Positions 40,809-49,994 of a stretch of DNA of 52,676 nt are shown one piece after another. Every line of letters begins with the position of its first letter. The stretch's first letter is position 1. The notes beneath the pieces are model-generated. The model saw nothing but the letters and a program-made list of their open reading frames with translations. It made no database searches and had not been told where the DNA came from. The position numbers and the translations under genes are program-made. Source of the DNA: Myxococcota bacterium (GTDB lineage Bacteria; Myxococcota_A; UBA9160; UBA6930); assembly GCA_030065975.1 (NCBI GenBank), contig JASJCN010000002.1:1-52676 (forward strand). The letters are read 5' to 3'.

Positions 40809-41139
40809 GGGTTGGATCTCCCGATGTGGTTTCGGACCCCTTCGAGGGGCGCCCGCTCGACTGCAAGAGCAAGTGGCGTGCCGCCCACTCCCCTCTGCGA
40901 TTGCGCAGGAAGCGGCGCGACCGCGCCGATCCCGACCCGAGATGGAGGCAGCGGCTGCCTCGATTCCAGGCACGAGTGCTACGAATCCTCCCACAAGTGT
41001 GATTCCAATGCGCGGGTTTCGGCTCCTGCGGGCCGAATCGGACGGAGAACGGCCGGCACTCGACCGGAGTCGCCCGAAGGCGCACGGCATGGCCCTTGCA
41101 GCCTCGTCTCGCGACGCTGGCCGTCGGCCGGGAGGTGCC
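40809..41139. promoter_or_regulatory. 331-bp divergent control region of the guanidine/urea locus
   Basis: The region separates the binding-protein gene (minus) from the permease gene (plus). It holds four GATTC/GAATC half-sites (40962-41039), a CACA-AG-TGTG dyad (40992-41001) and a TTCGGC-N8-GCCGAA dyad around 41019-41038. An in-frame ATG at 41089 could extend the permease. I looked for the conserved CTAGGG and ACGR elements of the guanidine-I riboswitch on both strands and did not find them. No convincing -35/-10 pair stands out. Confidence 0.6.
40962..41039. promoter_or_regulatory. Cluster of four GATTC/GAATC half-sites, candidate operator of the NikR-like regulator
   Basis: Half-sites are GATTC 40962-40966, GAATC 40983-40987, GATTC 41001-41005 and GAATC 41035-41039. 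The first two form an inverted pair with a 16-bp gap, the same gap as in the known NikR operator (GTATGA-N16-TCATAC). The second and third form a pair with a 13-bp gap. AT-containing pentamers of this kind should be rare in such GC-rich DNA. Confidence 0.45.
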
Positions 41140-41964
41140 GTGCCCCACGGAGTTCGCTGGATCAACCGCAAACCGCGCAGTGCGGCGCTGCTCGCGGCGA
41201 TCCCCCTGGCCCTCCTGCTGGTCGCCTATCTGGCGGGCTCGTCGGTCCGACTCGCCGAGAATCCAAACGACAAGCTGATGCCGGCGCCGAGCACGATCGC
41301 CGAGACGTGGTCGCGCATGGCCTTCGAGCCCGACACGCGCACGGGCACACGGCTCTTCTGGGAGGACACGGCGGCCTCGCTGCGCCGGATGGGCCTCGGG
41401 CTCGGAATCGCGACGACGGTGGCGCTCGGCGCCGGATTGTTCGTCGGCATGCTGCCCTACGCGCGAGCGACCTTCTCGACCCTGGTCGCCGTGCTCTCGA
41501 TGATCCCAGCCCTCTCCATCCTTCCGATCCTGTTCATCGTGTTCGGGGTGGGCGAGCTGGCGAAGGTCGTCCTGATCGTGATCGGCGTCCTGCCCTTCAT
41601 GGTCCGCGACCTCACCCAGCGCGTGGTGGAGCTCCCGCTCGAGCAGTGGGTGAAGGCCCAGACCCTCGGTGCGTCGAGCTGGCAGCTCGCCGTGCGGGTG
41701 GTGCTGCCCCAGATCCTGCCGCGGCTGATCGACGCCCTGCGCCTCTCGCTCGGACCCGCCTGGCTCTTCCTGATCTCGGCCGAGGCGATCTCCGCCACGA
41801 GCGGACTCGGCTACCGGATCTTCCTCGTGCGCCGCTACCTCGCGATGGACGTGATCCTGCCCTACGTCCTGTGGATCACGCTCCTGGCCTTCGCCTTCGA
41901 CCTCGCGCTCCGGCTGCTGCGACGCCGGCGCTATGGCTGGCTCGACGCCGAGGCCGCGGGGTAG
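41140..41964 (+). CDS. ABC transporter permease (NitT/TauT type), urea/guanidine locus
   Basis: An inner-membrane permease of about 274 residues with about six helices and the EAA-loop signature (VKAQTLGASSWQLAVRVVLP) that contacts the ATPase. The N-terminal VRWINRKPRSAALLAAIPLA and SSVRLAENPNDKLMPAPSTI segments match permeases seen with urea-carboxylase loci. GTG 41140 has GGGAGG just upstream (short 4-nt spacing) and gives the family-typical start; ATG 41089 would add 17 residues. The ATPase gene follows after 2 nt. It transports the ligand delivered by the divergently encoded binding protein. Confidence 0.9.
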   Translation: MPHGVRWINRKPRSAALLAAIPLALLLVAYLAGSSVRLAENPNDKLMPAPSTIAETWSRMAFEPDTRTGTRLFWEDTAASLRRMGLGLGIATTVALGAGLFVGMLPYARATFSTLVAVLSMIPALSILPILFIVFGVGELAKVVLIVIGVLPFMVRDLTQRVVELPLEQWVKAQTLGASSWQLAVRVVLPQILPRLIDALRLSLGPAWLFLISAEAISATSGLGYRIFLVRRYLAMDVILPYVLWITLLAFAFDLALRLLRRRRYGWLDAEAAG

Positions 41965-41966
41965 CC

Positions 41967-42740
41967 GTGACGCAGATCTCGGTCCGCAACGTCTGGCAGG
42001 AGTACGGCGACAAGGTCGTGCTCGAGCGCGTGAGCTTCGAGCTCGCGCCGCACACCTTCTGCACCGTCGCCGGGCCCTCGGGCTGCGGCAAGAGCACCTT
42101 CCTGCGCCTGCTGCTGAGCCAGGAGACGCCGACCCGGGGCGAGATCCGGATCGACGGAGAGCCCATCGCGCCCGAGCCGATGCCCGATCGCGGCGTGGTG
42201 TTCCAGCGCTACTCGGTCTTCCCCCACCTGACGGTGCTGGGCAACGTGGTGCTGGGCCTCGAGTTCGAGGGCGCCCCGTTCACCGGACGCCTCTTCGGTG
42301 CCGCGCGGCGGCGAGCCGAGGAGGAGGCCTCGGAGGTGCTCGAGAAGGTCGGGCTGTTCGCCGAGCGGCACTCGCGGCCCCACGAGCTCTCGGGCGGCAT
42401 GCGCCAGCGGCTCTCGATCGCCCAGACGCTCATCAAGCGGCCGCGGCTGCTGCTCCTCGACGAGCCCTTCGGCGCGCTCGACCCGGGCACGCGGGGCGCC
42501 ATGCACGAGCTCGTGACGAAGCTCTTCGAGGAGGGCGGGATGAGCGTCTTCATGGTCACCCACGACCTGCAGGAGGCCTTCAAGCTCGGGACGCGCCTGC
42601 TCGTATTCGACAAGGTCCGCGTCGACGAGCAGGCGCCCGAACGCTACGGCGCCAACATCACCTACGACATCCCCCTCGACTCGCCCCTGCGGCGCCACGG
42701 CTACGTGGGGATCGAGGACACGCTGCAGAAGACGGCGTGA
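41967..42740 (+). CDS. ABC transporter ATP-binding protein, urea/guanidine locus
   Basis: A 257-residue nucleotide-binding subunit. Walker A is GPSGCGKST (36-44), the Q-loop is VVFQRYSVFPHLTV, the signature motif LSGGMRQR starts at 141, Walker B is LLLLDEP (161-167) and the H-loop is MVTHDL. GTG 41967 starts 2 nt after the permease stop. The C-terminal tail (ERYGANITYDIPLDSPLRRH) is longer than in SsuB and characteristic of this subgroup. The stop codon and that of the convergent GST gene form TGACTCA, one base apart. Confidence 0.93.
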   Translation: MTQISVRNVWQEYGDKVVLERVSFELAPHTFCTVAGPSGCGKSTFLRLLLSQETPTRGEIRIDGEPIAPEPMPDRGVVFQRYSVFPHLTVLGNVVLGLEFEGAPFTGRLFGAARRRAEEEASEVLEKVGLFAERHSRPHELSGGMRQRLSIAQTLIKRPRLLLLDEPFGALDPGTRGAMHELVTKLFEEGGMSVFMVTHDLQEAFKLGTRLLVFDKVRVDEQAPERYGANITYDIPLDSPLRRHGYVGIEDTLQKTA

Positions 42741-42741
42741 C

Positions 42742-43467
42742 TCAGGTGAGTCGGCGCTGTCGTCGCGCCACCGCTGCGAGGTCGATCGGATCGGACGTCC
42801 ACGGCGAGGGCAGTTGCGCGTCCGACGGCAGCGGTACGCGGGGGTCGAGCTTCGGCCCCATCCGCCCGATGCCGAAGACCAGCGGCCGCGCACTCGAGGC
42901 GAGGTACTCGGCGATCCCCGGAAGCCCGGCGACACGCTCGCGCAGGGCCGACAGCGCCTCGTGTCGAGCCAGCACGGCCGGGAAGAAGGCGTCGACCTCG
43001 TCGAGGTAGACGAAGGCGAGGCAGTGGACGTGGCTGAACGGCGCGGCCACGAAGGGGTCGTCGCCCCGGGTGACGAAGGCCTCGAGCTTTCCGAGGCGGA
43101 CTTCGAGCGTCCGCTCCGCGTAGACCTCCAGGCGGTCGTAGTAGGCGTCCTCCCAGTTGAAGCGCCAGAGGTCCTCCTGGCTCTCGGCCAGGAACTCGTG
43201 AGTGACGTCGAGTGCCAACGCGGCCGCGGAATCGGACGCTCCGATCCCTCGGCGGCCGAGATGGCGCAGGATGGCGTGGCTCTCGGCGAGGGTGACGTCG
43301 CCGTCCTCGAAGATCGGGAGCCGACCGAAAGGAAGGGTCGGCTGCAGTGCCGCCCACTCGGCGGCATCGACGACCCGATCGTCGTCGAAGGGGACGCCTT
43401 GGCCGTGCAGGTAGAGGCGGATCGCCTCGGCCCGTCCACGCAGCTCGAAGTAGCGGAGCCTCGTCAT
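42742..43467 (-). CDS. Glutathione S-transferase
   Basis: A 241-residue GST. The thioredoxin-like N-terminal domain begins TRLRYFELRGRAEAIRLYLH, with the Tyr typical of sigma/mu-like catalytic residues, and has TLPFGRLPIFEDGDVTLAES (cis-Pro and Glu-Ser glutathione-binding residues), then AILRHLGRR. The helical C-terminal domain ends RVAGLPGIAEYLASSARP, also family-typical. It starts 5 nt after the AlkA-like gene and is probably the last gene of a hydrolase-glycosylase-GST unit concerned with electrophile or alkylation damage (inference). Confidence 0.88.
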   Translation of the reverse strand: MTRLRYFELRGRAEAIRLYLHGQGVPFDDDRVVDAAEWAALQPTLPFGRLPIFEDGDVTLAESHAILRHLGRRGIGASDSAAALALDVTHEFLAESQEDLWRFNWEDAYYDRLEVYAERTLEVRLGKLEAFVTRGDDPFVAAPFSHVHCLAFVYLDEVDAFFPAVLARHEALSALRERVAGLPGIAEYLASSARPLVFGIGRMGPKLDPRVPLPSDAQLPSPWTSDPIDLAAVARRQRRLT

Positions 43468-43472
43468 CCCGG

Positions 43473-44411
43473 TCAGGCCCGGGGGAGCGGGCGCATGGCC
43501 CGGCGAGGCGCACGGCGAGGCAGGTGCCCTCCGCGCGCGGTGATCCAACGCTGGGCGCGACCGCGTTCGCCCTTCACCGGCTCGAGGAGCGCGAGCATCT
43601 CGGCGTCGGTCGACCGACGGGGCTTCATGCCCTGCACGCGCGTGACCACGACGGTCGCGAGGTGGTAGTCGCCCTCGACCACCGCGTCCGCGTGGCCCAG
43701 GACGTGCAGCATGATCGAGCGGGCGCTCCACACGCCCACGCCGGGCACGGCGCGCAGGCGCGCCTCGGCCTCGGCAGGCGACATCTGCGCCGCCTCCTCG
43801 AGACGCGGCGCGCGCTCGGCCACGCGACGCAGCGTCTGCGCCTGGCGCTCGAGCACGCCCAGTGGCGGGAAGGCCGCGGGCGGGAGCGTCTGCAGCAGCT
43901 CGGGGCTGGGCGGGAGCCACAGGGCGGGCCACCCCCCTCCGAGCGGACCCGGTGCGCGCTCGCTGTGCTGGAGCACGAGGTTGCGCCAGGCGCGAGCGGC
44001 CTCGCGACCCTGGACGAGCTGCTGCAGGACGACGAGGGCGAGGCTCTCGACCACCCGGTGGGTGCGGGCCAGGCGCAGCCCGGAGGCGCGCCGCGCGAAC
44101 CCGGCGAAGGGCTCGGGCAGGTCGGCGGGAGCCGGCGGGCGATCGGCGAGCCCGACCCAGTCGGGCAGGCACTCGAGCACCCAACCCGCGCCGGGGCCCC
44201 AGGCCCGGGCACGCAGGGCGACCTCCGCCTCGCCCACGCGCGGACGAGGCCGCTCGAGGAGCAGGGCGGCCGGGCCTTCCGGCGTGTGGGTTCCGCGCGC
44301 GAAGGTGGTCGGGTTCACGACCAGGGTGGGATCCCCGAAGCCCGTGCCCAGCGGGCCGAAGGTCGCCGGCAGGTCGAGGACGGCGGGGACGCGCAGCGAG
44401 CGCTCGAGCAT
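43473..44411 (-). CDS. DNA-3-methyladenine glycosylase II-like (AlkA family)
   Basis: Base-excision repair enzyme of 312 residues. The helix-hairpin-helix is RLRAVPGVGVWSARSIMLHV (residues 219-238) and the catalytic aspartate is D248 in VVEGDYHLATVVV, the HhH-GPD arrangement. The N-terminal ~110 residues are the AlkA-type beta domain (FGDPTLVVNPTTFARGTHTP, VALRARAWGPGAGWVLECLP). A basic tail (RGGHLPRRAPRRAMRPLPRA) could aid DNA binding. ATG 44411 begins one base after the hydrolase stop. Substrates would be alkylated purines by family. Confidence 0.85.
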   Translation of the reverse strand: MLERSLRVPAVLDLPATFGPLGTGFGDPTLVVNPTTFARGTHTPEGPAALLLERPRPRVGEAEVALRARAWGPGAGWVLECLPDWVGLADRPPAPADLPEPFAGFARRASGLRLARTHRVVESLALVVLQQLVQGREAARAWRNLVLQHSERAPGPLGGGWPALWLPPSPELLQTLPPAAFPPLGVLERQAQTLRRVAERAPRLEEAAQMSPAEAEARLRAVPGVGVWSARSIMLHVLGHADAVVEGDYHLATVVVTRVQGMKPRRSTDAEMLALLEPVKGERGRAQRWITARGGHLPRRAPRRAMRPLPRA

Positions 44412-44412
44412 C

Positions 44413-45213
44413 TCAGCGCGGAGCGGGCTTCTTCCGCAGGTCGAGACCGAGGAAGTCGAACACGGCCTCCTTGGTCGCTCGGGCGGGGACGGCCGTCATG
44501 TGATCCCGGCCGGTCACGAGGTGCAGCTCCGAGCCCGGGATGCACGCCGCGAGCTCCCTCGGGTCGCCGACCATGTCGTCGTCCCGCCCGACGATCACCA
44601 GCACCGGGGGGCGGATCTCGCCCAGGCGCTCGGGCGTGATCGAGCGGTCCATGCCGCGCATGCAGGCCGCGAGTGCCCGGAGGTCGCCGCCCTGTCGCTC
44701 GGCGAAGTCCCGGAAGCCGCGCGCCGCCGGATGGTCGATGCGGCTGGGGTCGTCGGCCAGCAGCGTGGTGGCGATGGCCTCGGCGCGACGCGCCTCGTCC
44801 TCGCTCTGCAGCATCCCGCCGCCCACTCCGGCCAGCACGCCCTGGCTGAAGCGCTCGCCGGCGTCCGCGAGCAGGGCGCTCGCGATGCGGCCACCCATCG
44901 AGTAGCCCATCAGCACGGCGCGACCGATCTCGAGCTCGTCGAGCAGGGCGACGACGTCGCCGGGCATGGCCCAGCCGGCGTAGGCCGAGGGATCGTGGGG
45001 CTTGGCGCTCTCCCCGTGGCCACGGCAGTCGAGGGCGACCACGCGTCGGCCGGACCGCTCGAAGGCATCGATCCAGCCGGGCAGGCGCCAGTTGGTGTGG
45101 AGACTCGAGGCGAAGCCGTGGACCAGCACCACGGGCTCGCCGGGGTGATCGTCCCCGACCGTCTCGTAGGCGATGTCGATCCCGTCCGGCGTGCGAAGGC
45201 GGCCCTTGGGCAT
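44413..45213 (-). CDS. Alpha/beta hydrolase (serine nucleophile)
   Basis: A 266-residue alpha/beta-hydrolase. VVLVHGFASSLHTNW is the oxyanion-hole strand, LDCRGHGESAKPHDPSAYAG follows, GYSMGG is the serine nucleophile elbow, VLVIVGRDDDMVGDP carries the acid and VTGRDHMTAVPA the catalytic His. It resembles esterase/lactonase or 3-oxoadipate enol-lactonase-like enzymes; the substrate is unknown. TAGCCT lies 6 nt before ATG 45213 and no ribosome site is present. First gene of the unit with AlkA-like and GST genes. Confidence 0.87.
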   Translation of the reverse strand: MPKGRLRTPDGIDIAYETVGDDHPGEPVVLVHGFASSLHTNWRLPGWIDAFERSGRRVVALDCRGHGESAKPHDPSAYAGWAMPGDVVALLDELEIGRAVLMGYSMGGRIASALLADAGERFSQGVLAGVGGGMLQSEDEARRAEAIATTLLADDPSRIDHPAARGFRDFAERQGGDLRALAACMRGMDRSITPERLGEIRPPVLVIVGRDDDMVGDPRELAACIPGSELHLVTGRDHMTAVPARATKEAVFDFLGLDLRKKPAPR

Positions 45214-45219
45214 CGCGCG

Positions 45220-45225
45220 AGGCTA
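45220..45225 (-). promoter_or_regulatory. Possible leaderless-type -10 hexamer of the hydrolase-glycosylase-GST unit
   Basis: TAGCCT on the minus strand is followed by CGCGCG and ATG 45213, a 6-nt spacer with no Shine-Dalgarno. Confidence 0.45.
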
Positions 45226-45312
45226 GCAGCAGCCTCGACGGGCCTCGCGCCCCGCTGACACCGCCCCGCCGACATCGCCCTGCCGACATCGCCGGATGGC
45301 AGACACCGGTCG

Positions 45313-45369
45313 ACCCGGGTCCAGAGCCCTGCGGAGGAGGGGTTCCGCAAGGCTCCCCAGGACCCGGGT
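45313..45369 (-). terminator. Long imperfect hairpin downstream of the sigma-factor gene
   Basis: Outer arms ACCCGGGTCC (45313-45322) and GGACCCGGGT (45360-45369) are perfect; inside, AGCC pairs with GGCT and TGCGGA with TCCGCA. About 20 bp pair in total, 10 nt after the sigma stop on the minus strand. No U-tract follows, so it is terminator-like, not a proven intrinsic terminator. Two direct copies of CCGACATCGCC lie in the remaining gap (about 45269-45295). Confidence 0.5.
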
Positions 45370-45378
45370 CTGGGTGCG

Positions 45379-46704
<1,326 letters not shown>

Positions 46705-47095
46705 GTTCTCGATTGCCTTTCTCGGGGCTCTTGCTGGGGCAGGTGTGGGCGGAGGCTGCCGCCGAATTGGTGGAGTTCGTCACGTCGGGAGTGGGGTTGC
46801 GTGAGGGGGATCACGTCACCCTACCCTGCCGACGCGCGGCTTCTCCTGTCAATCCGACATCTACTGAAGTTGGATGCTTTCAACCCGCATCCGGTTCACC
46901 GGTCCCGACGCGAGTCCGAACGCGGGGGTCCCGGGTTCGTATCGGCCGGAGCAGGTCCGGATCGGCTGCGGGCCCCTCGGGGACCACCGCGTCCTGACCA
47001 GGCGGTCTGGCCGGCGGCTCCCTGGGACCCACCGTTGATACGCGGCAGGTTCCGGATCGGATCAGACGGCCGGGATCGGAGGGAGCGCGCGCGAC
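46705..47095. other. 391-bp intergenic region upstream of the sigma-factor gene
   Basis: No gene is supported. On the minus strand it has a consensus -35 TTGACA (46852-46847) and TTGAAA (46883-46878), neither with a good -10 at 16-18 bp. A small hairpin GGATGC-N9-GCATCC (46872-46892) and several GC-rich dyads around 46955-46985 are visible. It separates two minus-strand genes, so it should carry the sigma-factor promoter and the end of the downstream-exported-protein transcript. Confidence 0.5.
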
Positions 47096-47866
47096 CTAGC
47101 GGAGCAGCGGGGAGCCGGGTGCGTCGGACGCTCGGGGTGCGGCCAGTCGGAAGGTCGCGGTGTCGACGAGGGTGATCGGCGTACCGTCGGCGTTCGTCAG
47201 CCGGAACTCGGCCTGCACGACCTCCTGGATCAGGCCCTTGCCCTTGGCGAGCCACACCGTGCGCTCGTACTGGCCGCCCTGGAGCGACTGGCCGTCGACC
47301 CGGCCGCTGACGGAGCCCGTGAAGCGCACCTCGAGGACCTTCGCGTGCTCCTGCCCGCCGACGGTGAGCGGGCCGATGCCCGCCACCTCGGCCTCGAGGT
47401 CCATGCGCAGGTCCTGGCGGCGCAGCTCTCCGACGCTCCAGCGCCGGCCCTTCTCGAGCGGCCCCTTCAGGAAGTGTCGCGGCGGGTCGTAGACCTCGCG
47501 CTCGTCGGTCCCCCCCACCCGCTTCTGGGCGTGGAACAGCACCTCGTCGGCGGTGCTGGAGTAGACCTCGAGCAGCTGGCTCACCTCGGGCTGGCCGGGA
47601 GGCCCGAGACCGGCCTGGGTCTGGGACTCGACCCGCGTCACGCTGACCACGCCGCCGTGACGGGCGGCGACCCGGAGCTGCGCGGAGCCCCTGAAGTGCG
47701 ATCGAGAGGTGCCGCCCACGGTCTCGACCCGGCGCTCCCGCTCGAGATCGAGGTCGATCTGGCGTCCCTCGTCGAGGGGGAACCAGGCGTAGGCCGGCTC
47801 CGCGGCGACGGCTCCCGGAGCGAGCAGCAGCGCGACGAGGGCCGCTGCGATCCATCGGCAGTTCAT
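47096..47866 (-). CDS. Exported protein of unknown function
   Basis: A 256-residue secreted protein with a signal peptide (WIAAALVALLLAPGAVAAEP, residues 5-24). The mature part is beta-rich: YAWFPLDEGRQIDLDLERER, SRSHFRGSAQLRVAARHGGV, SSTADEVLFHAQKRVGGTDE, KGRRWSVGELRRQDLRMDLE and ERTVWLAKGKGLIQEVVQAE. The last block is common in periplasmic or lipocalin-like proteins that bind hydrophobic material, but I assign no family. ATG 47866 overlaps the stop of the upstream membrane protein by ATGA, so the two likely work together. Confidence 0.7.
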   Translation of the reverse strand: MNCRWIAAALVALLLAPGAVAAEPAYAWFPLDEGRQIDLDLERERRVETVGGTSRSHFRGSAQLRVAARHGGVVSVTRVESQTQAGLGPPGQPEVSQLLEVYSSTADEVLFHAQKRVGGTDEREVYDPPRHFLKGPLEKGRRWSVGELRRQDLRMDLEAEVAGIGPLTVGGQEHAKVLEVRFTGSVSGRVDGQSLQGGQYERTVWLAKGKGLIQEVVQAEFRLTNADGTPITLVDTATFRLAAPRASDAPGSPLLR

Positions 47867-49857
47867 GGCTGGGACCCTAGCACCCGGGCGTCCGTCGGAT
47901 CGGGCACGCGCCAGAGGCTGCCGGCCTCGTTGGCGATCGACAGCTCGAGGTGGGGCCTCGGATCCACGCGCAGGGGCCGATCGGCCGGCGCGTACACCCA
48001 GACGGCGCCGCTCTTGCGGACGGCCTCGACGACCCCCCGCGGATCCGTCGACTCGAACGCGCGCCGGGTCGTCGCGACGCGGGCGGCCGACTCGTCGGGC
48101 CCGAGGAAGCCGGCATGGGCGCGGTGGCTCGCGTAGACCGGCTTGCCCGCCAGCCACGCCACCCGGGAGAGCCGGCTGTCTCCCTGGAGCAGCGAGGGCT
48201 CGAGCACCCGATCGAGGGGGGCGGCGCGCACCTCGAGGGTGCGCAGCAGCTGCCGCTCGGCGGGCTCCACCCGGACGAACGGGGGAGCCGCGGCCCCCTG
48301 CGCGACGATGAAGAACAGGCCGGACGGCAGGGCCAGCCCGACGACCGCCGCCACGGGAAGCCAACGTCGGCGCGCGATCCAGCCTCCCAGGGGGAGCCCG
48401 ATGAGGGGCCACAGCCCGAGCGAGCCGATCCAGACGAACTGGGCCGCGTTCACCGGGTGGGGCGGCGTCCCGATGACGCAGGCCGCCCCGAGCCCCAGGA
48501 TGGCCGCCAGCCCGAGAACGAGATGGACGGGCTGGACGGGACCCGGCTCCCGGGCCCCACGCCAGAGCGCCGGGACCGCCACGAGCTTCACGCCGAGGAG
48601 CACCGCCACGTACGCGAGGGAGAGGGGCAGGGCCACCAGCAGCCGCTCGACCGACAGCGCCGCCTCGAAGTACTCCGCTCCGGCGAGGGTCGCCGGCCGC
48701 GTGGTCGCGAAGACGTATGCAGGAAGGCATCCGAGGCAGGGCTCGAAGCCGACCGAGGCGAGGCCGTCGAGCTGCGCCGCGAAGAGCAGCTTCTGGACGA
48801 GGAGCGGAAGGGAGACGAGTGCCGCGGCGGCGCCGGCCCAGACGAGCGAGGCCCGAGCCGGACCCCGGGCCAGCGGGATGGCCAGCAGCAGCCCGCCCAG
48901 CAGCGCGGGCCATAGGAAGAGCTTGATCTCGAACACGCAGGCCAGGAGGACGCCCGCGAGGAGCGCAGCCCCGCGGCTCGTCGAGGAGGGCCGCGCCAGG
49001 ATCAGCAGGGCGGCGAACGCCGTCTGCAGCGCGGGCGCGATGGAGTTGAAGGGCAGGTGGAAGGCGGTTCCGAATCCCCAGACCTCGTGGAGCCCCACCT
49101 CGAAGCCCAGGGCGAGGGCGCCCAGCAGGAGGGCCTGGGAGAGACCGCCGCCGAGGAGGAGCAGCAGACCGGCGAGACCGGCGCCGGTCACGCCCGCGCC
49201 GAGGGCCCTCGAGACGGCGAAGACGGAGAGCGAGAGGCTCGCCATGTCGAGGTGCGGACGGATCCGGAACACCACGTCCATGCGCTCGGCCCCGGTGATC
49301 GCCTGGATCCCCACGATCTCGCCGAACCAGAGTGCGTGCCCCAGGTTGGGGATGCCGGCCACGAAGGGGCTCTCGACGGGCCAGCCGAGCTCGGTGATGC
49401 GCCAGGCCATGGCGAGATAGGTGAGCGGGTCGTTGGTCGTGTGCTGACCGTGGAAGACCAGCGCCCCGGCCGCGTCCTCCACGCCCGAGCGCCCAACGAC
49501 CACCTGGACGACCCAGAAGCCCAGGCCGAGCAGGATCACCACCCAGGGCAGAACCGATCGCGGCCAGGGCAGAAGCAGGGTGCCTTGCCGGACCCGCTGC
49601 AGGACCCCCTGCAGGACTCCTCTTCGGACTCCCCATCCGAGAGCACCGATGAGGGCCACGGCGAAGGGCAGGAAGAGCGCTCCCAGGGCCGGAGTCCCGG
49701 CCGTCACGAGAGCAAAGGCTCCGAGCACTACGCGTCCGATGGCGAGGGCCACGACGGCGCTCTCGAGCCGGCTCAGGGAGTGGGGGATCGCGAGCAGGAC
49801 GAGCCGACCGACGCCCCACAGCGCCAGACCGGCCCAGACGGTCTGAGCCACCCACAT
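47863..49857 (-). CDS. Large polytopic membrane protein, possible GT-C-type glycosyltransferase
   Basis: A 664-residue inner-membrane protein with around 13-14 hydrophobic segments and a soluble C-terminal domain of about 130 residues (FVRVEPAERQLLRTLEVRAA, HLELSIANEAGSLWRVPDPT). The first large outside loop holds SGVEDAAGALVFHGQHTTND and TYLAMAWRITELGWPVESPF, an acidic motif followed by a gate-like segment as in GT-C lipid-linked-sugar transferases; this assignment is tentative. ATG 49857 has GGAGG 10 nt upstream. A TAGCGT hexamer 7 nt before another ATG (49874) opens only a 33-codon out-of-frame frame. It overlaps the exported-protein gene by ATGA. Confidence 0.68.
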   Translation of the reverse strand: MWVAQTVWAGLALWGVGRLVLLAIPHSLSRLESAVVALAIGRVVLGAFALVTAGTPALGALFLPFAVALIGALGWGVRRGVLQGVLQRVRQGTLLLPWPRSVLPWVVILLGLGFWVVQVVVGRSGVEDAAGALVFHGQHTTNDPLTYLAMAWRITELGWPVESPFVAGIPNLGHALWFGEIVGIQAITGAERMDVVFRIRPHLDMASLSLSVFAVSRALGAGVTGAGLAGLLLLLGGGLSQALLLGALALGFEVGLHEVWGFGTAFHLPFNSIAPALQTAFAALLILARPSSTSRGAALLAGVLLACVFEIKLFLWPALLGGLLLAIPLARGPARASLVWAGAAAALVSLPLLVQKLLFAAQLDGLASVGFEPCLGCLPAYVFATTRPATLAGAEYFEAALSVERLLVALPLSLAYVAVLLGVKLVAVPALWRGAREPGPVQPVHLVLGLAAILGLGAACVIGTPPHPVNAAQFVWIGSLGLWPLIGLPLGGWIARRRWLPVAAVVGLALPSGLFFIVAQGAAAPPFVRVEPAERQLLRTLEVRAAPLDRVLEPSLLQGDSRLSRVAWLAGKPVYASHRAHAGFLGPDESAARVATTRRAFESTDPRGVVEAVRKSGAVWVYAPADRPLRVDPRPHLELSIANEAGSLWRVPDPTDARVLGSQP

Positions 49858-49933
49858 CCAGGTGGAGCCTCCATCGCACCAACGCTAGCCCGGGCCGCTG
49901 GCCGGGGCGTACGACCCGGGCGCGAGATGGCCG

Positions 49934-49971
49934 AACAGAAAGCGCCCGCAGCCCCTTCGGGCTGCGGGCGC
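49934..49971 (-). terminator. Intrinsic terminator of the PEP-CTERM gene
   Basis: A perfect 13-bp stem GCGCCCGCAGCCC / GGGCTGCGGGCGC (49942-49954 and 49959-49971) closes on a 4-nt loop. On the minus strand it is followed by TTTCTGTT. It starts 23 nt after the stop of the gene at 49995. Confidence 0.9.
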
Positions 49972-49994
49972 CTTGGATGCTCCGTCCCCGCAGA

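Noticed and set aside
46930-46965. A tRNA-like T-loop, GGGTTCGTATC, upstream of the sigma-factor gene
   Set aside because: The flanking bases do not form a T-stem, there is no acceptor or anticodon arm in register on either strand, and no CCA-proximal structure.
49774-49874. A 33-codon open frame starting at ATG 49874 with TAGCGT 7 nt upstream, overlapping the start of the membrane protein
   Set aside because: It fits the leaderless spacing but is out of frame with the real gene, has no recognisable content, and GGAGG serves the ATG at 49857; kept only as a possible upstream frame.
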